A stretch of DNA of 5,862 nt, taken from contig SXIE01000482.1 of assembly GCA_005772945.1 (NCBI GenBank), positions 1-5,862 on the forward strand, given 5' to 3'. The DNA comes from Pseudomonadota bacterium. Lineage in GTDB: Bacteria > Myxococcota > UBA9042 > PHBI01. Of this stretch, positions 1 through 5,130 are shown piece by piece. A program made the position numbers and the translations under genes. Position 1 is the first letter of the stretch. Each line of letters begins with the position of its first letter. A model generated the notes under the pieces. The model worked only from the letters and a program-made list of their open reading frames with translations. It was not told where the DNA came from and did no database searches.

Positions 1-1
1 G

Positions 2-439
2 ATCGCGCGCGCGCCGCTCTGGGAGGTCGGACTCAACTACGGGCACGGCACCGGGCACGGCGTCGGCTGCTACCTGTCGGTGCACCAGGGTCCGCACCGG
101 ATCTCGCCCGCGCTCAACGATGTCCCGCTCGAGCCCGGGATGATCGTCTCGAACGAGCCCGGCCTGTATCTGGCGGGGGCGTACGGGATCCGCATCGAGA
201 ACCTGGTCCTGGTCGTGACGACGCGCGACGCGACGCCCTACGGGCCGTTTTTCGGCTTCGAGGATCTGACGCTGGTGCCGTACTGTCGGCGCCTGATCGA
301 GCCGTCGCTGCTGAACTCCGACGAGCAGGGTCAGGTCGACGCATATCACGCCCGGGTGCGCGCGACGCTCGAGCCGCTCGTCCCCGCGGACGTCGTGCCA
401 TGGCTCGCACGCGAGACCGCGCCGCTCGAACGAATCTAA
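2..439 (+). CDS. Xaa-Pro aminopeptidase (peptidase family M24, aminopeptidase P type), C-terminal part
   Basis: Partial gene: the reading frame is open from base 2 to the TAA at 437-439 and shows the last 145 residues; the start lies outside the window. The family is a cytosolic metallopeptidase with two metal ions that releases the N-terminal residue from peptides with proline in second place. Visible residues 14-22 read GHGTGHGVG; H19 matches the metal-binding His of the family, and H15 and H28 the two accessory active-site histidines. The Glu of NEPG (E52) and of RIEN (E66) match the two Glu metal ligands. The two Asp ligands would lie upstream. After the catalytic fold comes the extra C-terminal segment typical of the long eukaryote-like aminopeptidase P group (about residues 86-145: FEDLTLVP, then WLARETAPLE). 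One small oddity is VHQGP where VHEGP is usual. Family assignment is firm; the exact substrate is not visible. Confidence 0.93.
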   Translation: MARAPLWEVGLNYGHGTGHGVGCYLSVHQGPHRISPALNDVPLEPGMIVSNEPGLYLAGAYGIRIENLVLVVTTRDATPYGPFFGFEDLTLVPYCRRLIEPSLLNSDEQGQVDAYHARVRATLEPLVPADVVPWLARETAPLERI

Positions 440-503
440 TCAAGTTCAAGCGAGAATTCGCTCGCGAAGGCCGCGAAGCGGCTGCCCAAGAACGGAATTG
501 TGC
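440..503 (+). other. Short gap with two small hairpins between peptidase and DUF2461 gene
   Basis: This 64-bp gap holds two perfect short inverted repeats: AGCGA/TCGCT at 449-453 and 458-462 with a GAAT loop, and GCCGC/GCGGC at 470-474 and 478-482 with a GAA loop. A 7-bp direct repeat CGCGAAG occurs at 463-469 and 472-478. There is no T-run after either hairpin, so neither is a convincing intrinsic terminator. The only ribosome-binding-like string before the next gene is a weak ACGGA at 492-496, 7 nt before its ATG. Short spacing and shared direction would allow co-transcription of the two genes. The hairpins could also be chance in DNA of this GC content. Confidence 0.3.
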
Positions 504-1184
504 ATGGCATTCACGATCGACACCTTCAAGTTCCTCGACGAGCTCGCGCTCAGCAACACGCGCGAGTTCTTCGAGGCCAACCGCGCGCGCTACGAGACCC
601 ACGTGCGCGATGCAGCGCTGGCCTTCATCCGCGCGATGGCGCGCCCGCTCGCGACCGTGACCGAGCACTTCGTGGCGGACGACCGGCGCGTCGGCGGGTC
701 GCTCATGCGCATCCACCGCGACACGCGCTTCGGGCACGACAAGACGCCCTACAAGACCAACGGCGGGATCCAGGTCCGGCACGGCGCCGGCAAGGACGTT
801 CACGCGCCGGGCTTCTACGTCCACATCTCGCCGACCGAGAACTTCGTGGGTACCGGCATGTGGCGTCCGGAGGCGCCCGCGCTCGCCAAGATCCGACAGC
901 GCCTCGTCGACGAGCCCGAGCGTTGGCGCGTGGTGTCGACCGCGAAGGCGCTCGCGAAGGCAGGACTGGCGCCGGCCGGCGAGACGCTGACCCGCGTTCC
1001 GCGGGGATTTCCCAAGGATCATGAACACGCGGTCGATCTCCGGCGCACGTCCTTCATCTTGAGTGGCGCGCTGACGGCCGACGACATCCTGGCCAAGGAC
1101 TTCCCGGCGCGCGTCACGAAACGCTTCCTCGCCGCGACCGATTACATGCGCTTTCTGTGCGAGGCCGTCGGGGTCAGCTACTGA
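504..1184 (+). CDS. DUF2461 / TIGR02453 family protein
   Basis: A full-length 226-aa soluble protein of the DUF2461 (TIGR02453) family, whose function is not established. Family hallmarks are in the expected order: FLDELALSNTREFFEANR at residues 10-27, the highly conserved charged stretch RDTRFGHDKTPYKTNGG at 72-88, GFYVHISP at 103-110, GTGMWRPE at 116-123 with IRQRL at 130-134, and LTRVPRGFPKDH at 162-173. Length is normal for the family and there is no signal peptide or membrane segment, so it is probably cytosolic. The ATG at 504 was chosen because family members begin close to the FLxxL motif; the frame is also open from a TTG at 498, which would add only two residues. A weak ACGGA lies 7 nt upstream of the ATG. 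The gene follows the peptidase gene after 64 bp. No neighbour suggests a specific role. Confidence 0.92.
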   Translation: MAFTIDTFKFLDELALSNTREFFEANRARYETHVRDAALAFIRAMARPLATVTEHFVADDRRVGGSLMRIHRDTRFGHDKTPYKTNGGIQVRHGAGKDVHAPGFYVHISPTENFVGTGMWRPEAPALAKIRQRLVDEPERWRVVSTAKALAKAGLAPAGETLTRVPRGFPKDHEHAVDLRRTSFILSGALTADDILAKDFPARVTKRFLAATDYMRFLCEAVGVSY

Positions 1185-1262
1185 CGTCCCCACCGCCGTG
1201 GCGACCACGAACGTCCCAAGCCTCCCGCGCCAGGATTCCGTCGACCGTCGAAGCACCGCGAA

Positions 1263-1286
1263 AGTGACACCGAAAGTGGCGTCACT
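1263..1286. repeat. Imperfect inverted repeat overlapping a short direct repeat
   Basis: AGTGACACC (1263-1271) and GGCGTCACT (1278-1286) are complementary at 8 of 9 positions and enclose a 6-base loop. The octamer CGAAAGTG occurs twice, at 1259-1266 and 1271-1278, so the two copies are offset by 12 bp. There is no T-run after it, so an intrinsic terminator for the DUF2461 gene is unlikely. Its place 55 bp upstream of a -35-like hexamer would suit an operator or activator site for the lipoprotein promoter, but this is inference from position alone. Confidence 0.35.
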
Positions 1287-1340
1287 CTCGCGCGAAATCG
1301 TTCGCCGACCACGCGCCGTCGGCACCCGACGAAGGCCCAG

Positions 1341-1369
1341 TTGACATTGGCCCGAGGGCGGGCCATATC
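1341..1369 (+). promoter_or_regulatory. Candidate sigma-70-type promoter of the lipoprotein gene
   Basis: A perfect -35 hexamer TTGACA lies at 1341-1346, and CATATC at 1364-1369 (3 of 6 matches to TATAAT) follows after the ideal 17-bp spacer. CATATC sits in one of the few AT-containing spots of the region. Transcription would start near 1376, giving a leader of about 20 nt before the ATG at 1397. The match is good for such GC-rich DNA, but the -10 element is weak and nothing experimental is known. Confidence 0.45.
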
Positions 1370-1396
1370 GCCCGACTCCTCGATTCGTGTGGTGCC

Positions 1397-3118
1397 ATGC
1401 CCCTTTCCGACCCCATGTTCCGCCGACTCGTCCTGCTCGCATCACTCGCTCTTGCTGCGTGCAACGAATCGAGCTCGCGTGAGGTCGGGCGGCTTTCTCG
1501 CCGTGTCGGTCCCGCGGGGGCCAGCCTGTCACTTCCTGGCGGGGCCGCACTCGAGATCCCCGCGGGCGCACTCGCCTCGGAGATCGAGCTTGGCGTCGAG
1601 CTGCTCATCGATCCGGTTCAGGCCGGGTACGCGCCCGTTCCAGGTTTCGTGGACGGTGCACCCGCGATCTCGCTCGCGCTGACGCCGCACGGCACGACCT
1701 TCGAACAGGCCGTGACGCTGAAGCTGCCGTACTCGGGGGCAGCCGCGAACCTGGTCGTGCTCCGCGCCGCCGACGCCCACGACGAGACCTGGGAAGCCAT
1801 CGGTCCGGTGGTCTTCGCCGACGGTCTGGCGACGATCTCCATCACGGCCTTCAGCACCTACACCCTGGCTCAGGTCAAGGCCGGGAGCTGCCCGTGCTTC
1901 GACGGCGACATGCTGAGCGCGTTCTTTTCCGTCGGCGCCGGATGGCCCGCGGCCGAAGCGATGCGCAGCCACAGCGCCCAAGAGGAATTCGTCGATCGCG
2001 CGACCGGCGCGCCAATGCGTTTCTCCCACGCCATGGCCGACTTCTTCAAGCAGGGCGAACAGACGATGAAGGGGCGGCGCGTCGGGGTCGGCGCGTACCT
2101 CACCGAGCCGGTCAACGGGCCCGCCCCTCAGAAACCCGGCAGCTGCGACCTGTTCCGCAACAGCGAGGACACCCGGGACCCGACCTGGGCGACCTGGTTT
2201 CCTGCGGCGACCATCCCGCCCGTGACCGACAGCTGGGCACAGGCATACAGGGTGGAGCTCGATGCCTCTCAGGCGCTCGCCTGCATGTCCCTGATTGCCC
2301 GGACGAACGCCGGTATCCCCGCTCGGCAGCTGGCGTTTTGGGTCGAGGGTCTCCCAAGCGACGGGGCGGTCGTCGTCGGCCTGAAGGGCGAGGGCGATGT
2401 GCGCCTCGACGTGAACGACACACTCGTCTGGGGACTCGTGGCACTTGCCGAGGGCTCGGCCTTCGAGGTCGACGTGCGCAGTCAGCCCGCGACGGCCGCC
2501 TGCACGGCTGTTCCGGCGAGCGGCACCCTGGCCGCGAACACCGTCGTCAAGGTGATCTGCGAGCCAACCAGCGCGGCGATCACTTGCACCGCGGTCGACG
2601 GGCTGGCGTGCCCAGGCTTCTCATACGCGGGCTGCATCGCCGACGTCAGCGGCTTGCGAGGGGAAAATGGCAATGCCTGCGCGATTCAGTTCGACGGCTT
2701 GCTCGCGTGCATTGTCGCCAAACTCAATCCGACGCCGCCCGCCCCCCCCAGCGCCGGCTGCGACGCCAGCGAACCGCAAGGCTGGGAGATGGCTCACCCC
2801 TCACCCTGCCAGGTCGAGTTCGACGCGTGGGAGGCGTGCGGGGCATCGCAGTTCGCCACGATCGCCGAGGTCTGCACCGGCGCGAGCACCCTCGGATGTG
2901 CGTCATTCGATCAGAGCGCGTGCGTGACCGAGCTCGAGAGCGGACGCATGTTGCGGTTCGGCGGTTGCACGGCCGAATTCGACGCATGGACGACGTGCGC
3001 CGAAGCGGATCCCGGCGGCGCGTTCGAGTGCACGTCGGGGTCGCCGTACTTCAAGGGAAAGAGCGGCGGCACGTGTGCAACCGAGCTCGCCACGTGGACG
3101 GGGTGCGTTGACCCGTAG
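1397..3118 (+). CDS. Predicted lipoprotein: ZU5-like domain, Ig-like module, two eight-Cys repeats
   Basis: A 573-aa secreted protein of unknown function. Residues 8-22 form a lipoprotein signal: FRR, a hydrophobic core, then the lipobox LAAC with the lipidated cysteine at C22 followed by Asn; outer-membrane attachment is likely. Residues about 36-158 resemble a ZU5-type beta domain (GGAALEIPAGAL at 48-59, LTPHGTTFEQAVTLKLPY at 95-112, ending in FSTYTLA). Residues about 164-320 contain CPCF and two further cysteines (C250, C296), with no family recognised. Residues about 325-389 look like a common bacterial Ig-like extracellular module (SQPATAACTA, then VVKVICEP). Residues 397-570 hold sixteen cysteines in two tandem eight-Cys units. 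Besides C22 there are 22 cysteines, an even number that fits disulfides outside the cytoplasm. The ATG at 1415 (M7) is an alternative start giving a more classic signal peptide; neither start has a clear ribosome-binding site. A surface-exposed binding or structural role is inferred; no catalytic motif is visible. Confidence 0.85.
   Translation: MPLSDPMFRRLVLLASLALAACNESSSREVGRLSRRVGPAGASLSLPGGAALEIPAGALASEIELGVELLIDPVQAGYAPVPGFVDGAPAISLALTPHGTTFEQAVTLKLPYSGAAANLVVLRAADAHDETWEAIGPVVFADGLATISITAFSTYTLAQVKAGSCPCFDGDMLSAFFSVGAGWPAAEAMRSHSAQEEFVDRATGAPMRFSHAMADFFKQGEQTMKGRRVGVGAYLTEPVNGPAPQKPGSCDLFRNSEDTRDPTWATWFPAATIPPVTDSWAQAYRVELDASQALACMSLIARTNAGIPARQLAFWVEGLPSDGAVVVGLKGEGDVRLDVNDTLVWGLVALAEGSAFEVDVRSQPATAACTAVPASGTLAANTVVKVICEPTSAAITCTAVDGLACPGFSYAGCIADVSGLRGENGNACAIQFDGLLACIVAKLNPTPPAPPSAGCDASEPQGWEMAHPSPCQVEFDAWEACGASQFATIAEVCTGASTLGCASFDQSACVTELESGRMLRFGGCTAEFDAWTTCAEADPGGAFECTSGSPYFKGKSGGTCATELATWTGCVDP
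2585..3106 (+). repeat. Two tandem eight-cysteine protein repeats inside the lipoprotein
   Basis: Unit 1 spans residues 397-481 (2585-2839) and unit 2 residues 493-570 (2873-3106). The cysteines are 397, 405, 413, 428, 438, 455, 471, 481 and 493, 501, 509, 524, 534, 545, 560, 570. The first five have the same spacing in both units, C-x7-C-x7-C-x14-C-x9-C. The last three are C-x15-C-x9-C in unit 1 and C-x14-C-x9-C in unit 2. The C-x9-C blocks share a pattern C-x2-(E/Q)-(F/L)-x2-(W/L)-x2-C: CQVEFDAWEAC, CTAEFDAWTTC, CATELATWTGC and the more diverged CAIQFDGLLAC. A proline-rich linker (residues 445-451) splits unit 1. DNA identity between the units is low, so the duplication is old. Confidence 0.8.
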
Positions 3119-3145
3119 ACGGGGGGGTGCGCTACGCGAGCGCGC
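3119..3145. other. 27-bp gap between convergent genes
   Basis: The lipoprotein gene and the - strand operon meet tail to tail here. The gap starts with a run of seven G (3121-3127), and GCGCT/AGCGC (3129-3133 and 3139-3143) can form a short stem with a 5-base loop. An overlapping palindrome GAGCGCGCTC (3138-3147) runs into the stop codon of the - strand gene. Such symmetry could help end transcription from both sides, but there is no T-run on either strand, so no intrinsic terminator is claimed. Confidence 0.3.
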
Positions 3146-3811
3146 TCAGCTGACGCGGCCCACGGCGGTCAGCGGCAGCGCGAGCCCGCCATCGGCCTCC
3201 GGGGCGACACCGAGGCGCAGAAAGTAGCGGCGCATCTCGGCCGTCGCGGGCGTGACGCGGCAGCGCCGAAAGCGCGTCGTGTCGATACGTCGCGGCAGCT
3301 CGCGGTAGGCAAAGCGCGCGTTCCTGAGATCGCGAAAACGCGGCGTGACGTAATCGACCGCGATGACGAGCGCGCCGTTGTCGGCCTCTTCGCGATAGAG
3401 GAAGAGGCCGACCGAGACCATGTCGCGCAGGACGAAGAAACCCTTGAGCCGCGTGGGGGCCGTGACGGCCTCGGACAGGAAGGCCGCCAGGTCGAAACCC
3501 GGATGCGTGCGGCGGATGTCGTCGGCGTAGAACTGCACGAAGCGCCGAAGGTACCACTGCGAGGCGTCCGCGATCGGCTGGAGCTCGAAGCTGCTCGGGG
3601 TGGCGACGAGCCGACGCAGCTGGGTGATGTGCATGACGGCGATGATCACGTTGGCCGCGAGGACCGGCCACGCGCCGATGGCGGCGCCGTAGACGGCCGT
3701 CGTGACCGCGCCGAGGACGCCGAGGACGCGCAGGTGGACGATGGCGGTCATCGACATCGCGACGACGATGAGGGCGGAGGCGACGTACCCGAGGATGTGC
3801 GCGGCGTTCAT
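3146..3811 (-). CDS. Small membrane protein: YgjV-like N-terminus, GNAT-like C-terminus
   Basis: A 221-aa protein. Residues about 5-66 form three hydrophobic segments (roughly 5-22, 28-46 and 48-64) that resemble the YgjV-type bacterial inner-membrane protein family (ILGYVASALIVVAMSM, then LRVLGVLGAV and YGAAIGAWPVLAANVII). After a soluble linker with many aromatic and charged residues (85-112), residues about 120-205 look like an acyltransferase fold of the GNAT type: FFVLRDMVSVGLFLYR (125-140), ALVIAVDYVTPRFRDLR (147-163), and the late YFLRLGV (196-202), which resembles the usual YLxKMGF. The acetyl-CoA loop pattern is degenerate, so activity is not assured. Its ATG directly follows the transporter's TGA (TGAATG), with GAGG at 3823-3820, 8 nt upstream, which points to translational coupling. 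Substrate unknown; the C-terminal part most likely faces the cytoplasm. Confidence 0.75.
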   Translation of the reverse strand: MNAAHILGYVASALIVVAMSMTAIVHLRVLGVLGAVTTAVYGAAIGAWPVLAANVIIAVMHITQLRRLVATPSSFELQPIADASQWYLRRFVQFYADDIRRTHPGFDLAAFLSEAVTAPTRLKGFFVLRDMVSVGLFLYREEADNGALVIAVDYVTPRFRDLRNARFAYRELPRRIDTTRFRRCRVTPATAEMRRYFLRLGVAPEADGGLALPLTAVGRVS

Positions 3812-5050
3812 TCAGTCGACCTCGACGTAATCGAGTTCCTTGCCGAACGTCTCGCGCAAGACCCAGAGCGAGGCGAAGGCTAGCGTGAAGCAGCCGGCGC
3901 CGACGATCGCGGCGGATCCAGCGGCGCCGAAGGCCGGCTCGAGCGCTTTGTAGGCGGCATAGACCGGGATCGCGGCGCCGCGCGCGAAGTTCGGCACCGT
4001 CGTCGTCGCGGTCGCACGCAGGTTCGTCCCGAATTGCTCCGAGGCGATCGTGACGAGGAGCGCCCAGTACCCGGCCGCAAACCCGACGAGCGCACATAAT
4101 AGGTAGAACACGGATTGGGAGACCCCCGCGGCGAGGAGGTAGGCGCCGACGGCGGCGACCAGCGAGACGAGAAAGATCAACACCGCGGACCGGCGCGATT
4201 TGAGGCGCTGCGAGAGGTAGCCGCTCGAGAGGTCGCCGGCGGCGAGCCCGACGTAGGCCCAGAGGATCGCGTCGGCGTTGGTGGCCAGCGGCGTGACACC
4301 GAGCGCCTTGCTGAACTCGCTCGCGAACAGGATGAAGAGCCCGATGGCGTACCAGATCGGCAGCCCGATCCCGATGCACGCGAGATAGCGGATGGCGCGC
4401 TCGCGCGTGCTGAAGAGCCGATGGAAGTGGCCGCGGTGGGCGGTGGTCTTGGCGCCGACGAACATGCCGGACTCGTAGGTCGACACGCGCAAGAACAGCA
4501 GCAGGAGACCCAGCCCGCCGCCGATGAAGTAGGCCGTGCGCCAGGCGAACACGCTGCCGATGAGCGAGGCGACGACCGCCCCGAGGACCCCGAAGCTCGC
4601 GACCAGCGTCGTGCCCCAGCCGCGCTGATCGCGGTGCATCGTCTCCGACACGAGCGTGATGCCCGCCCCGAGCTCGCCCGCCAGCCCGAGCCCCGCGAGG
4701 ACGCGGCAGACCGAATAGCCCTCGACATCGGTGACAAAGCCGTTCGCGATGTTCGCGAGCGAGTAGAGGATGATCGACCCGAAGAGGACGGCGCGCCGGC
4801 CGCGGCGGTCGCCGACCACGCCCCAGAGCAGGCCGCCGACGAGCAAACCCGCCATCTGCAGCTCGGCGAGCTGGAAGCCGTAGCTCTTCACCTCGTCGGG
4901 CGTGAGGCCGAACGACCGGAGGCTATCGGTGCGGACGATGCCGAAGAGGAGCAGATCGAAGATGTCGACGAAGTAACCGAGCGCGGCCACGATCACGATG
5001 ATGTTGAACGGGCTGCGGTGGGGCGTGGGCGGCATGGACGGCGTGGACAT
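3812..5050 (-). CDS. MFS transporter (sugar/metabolite porter-like), substrate unknown
   Basis: A 412-aa inner-membrane protein with twelve hydrophobic segments (approximately residues 15-38, 63-80, 88-106, 112-134, 147-167, 171-188, 222-244, 260-279, 289-308, 313-334, 355-375 and 378-398). The major facilitator signature A, GVVGDRRGRR, lies at 77-86 in the loop between segments 2 and 3, and a second-half version, GDLSSGYLSQRLKSRR, at 272-287. R116 with E126 and E136 in and after segment 4 (CRVLAGLGLAGELG) follow the pattern of the sugar-porter and metabolite:proton symporter branches; D29 and D32 in segment 1 could take part in proton coupling. EQFGTNLRATA (338-348) corresponds to the PExxPxxxRxxA-type motif of this branch. 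Proton-coupled import or export is expected by family; the substrate cannot be told. The ATG at 5050-5048 has a good GAAGG (5062-5058) 7 nt upstream. The stop abuts the next gene's start. Confidence 0.93.
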   Translation of the reverse strand: MSTPSMPPTPHRSPFNIIVIVAALGYFVDIFDLLLFGIVRTDSLRSFGLTPDEVKSYGFQLAELQMAGLLVGGLLWGVVGDRRGRRAVLFGSIILYSLANIANGFVTDVEGYSVCRVLAGLGLAGELGAGITLVSETMHRDQRGWGTTLVASFGVLGAVVASLIGSVFAWRTAYFIGGGLGLLLLFLRVSTYESGMFVGAKTTAHRGHFHRLFSTRERAIRYLACIGIGLPIWYAIGLFILFASEFSKALGVTPLATNADAILWAYVGLAAGDLSSGYLSQRLKSRRSAVLIFLVSLVAAVGAYLLAAGVSQSVFYLLCALVGFAAGYWALLVTIASEQFGTNLRATATTTVPNFARGAAIPVYAAYKALEPAFGAAGSAAIVGAGCFTLAFASLWVLRETFGKELDYVEVD

Positions 5051-5130
5051 GCCCGTGCCTTCATCGAAATCGGGCGTTTGTGCAAGCGGGGCGAGCGACG
5101 TCGCGCGCGCAGTGTGAGGCGCCCCCGACG
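5051..5130 (-). other. 80-bp spacer between kinase and transporter genes
   Basis: Apart from the transporter's ribosome-binding site GAAGG (5062-5058 on the - strand), nothing firm is seen. On the - strand a TTGCAC lies about 30 bp before the ATG, but no matching -10 element is found at a fitting distance. The spacer is long enough for a promoter, so co-transcription with the kinase gene is possible but open. Confidence 0.4.

Larger units (their letters stand above)
1185..1396. other. 212-bp intergenic region before the lipoprotein gene
   Basis: No credible gene is seen here. The central part holds an inverted repeat (1263-1286) that overlaps a direct repeat, CGAAAGTG at 1259-1266 and 1271-1278. 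The right part holds a promoter-like pair (1341-1369). Both are listed separately. This is the only sizeable non-coding stretch of the window and the natural site for control of the lipoprotein gene. Confidence 0.6.

Noticed and set aside
114..1571. Long open frame on the - strand (485 codons) across the peptidase end, the DUF2461 gene and the lipoprotein start
   Set aside because: Its product is Arg- and Ala-rich with no recognisable motif, and it lies opposite two genes with clear family matches. Long antisense frames are normal in DNA of this GC content.
1894..3111. Open frame on the + strand (405 codons) overlapping the lipoprotein gene in another frame
   Set aside because: The translation is extremely Arg-rich and low in hydrophobic residues; the overlapped frame has a lipobox, recognisable domains and regular cysteine spacing.
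3119..3147. Bidirectional intrinsic terminator between the convergent genes
   Set aside because: Short GC stems are present, but there is no T-run on either strand, and such symmetry is frequent by chance at this GC content.
3132..4379. Open frame on the - strand (415 codons) overlapping the transporter and the YgjV-like gene
   Set aside because: Arg/His/Pro-rich translation with no motif; both overlapped frames have clear family features and exact gene junctions.
3812..5050. Assigning a specific substrate (for example nicotinate, shikimate or proline/betaine) to the MFS transporter
   Set aside because: Only general MFS and sugar/metabolite-porter motifs can be seen; no residue pattern or neighbouring pathway gene identifies a substrate.
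5051..5130. Sigma-54-type promoter before the transporter gene (TTGCA on the - strand)
   Set aside because: Only the -12 half resembles the consensus; the GG of the -24 element is missing at the right distance.
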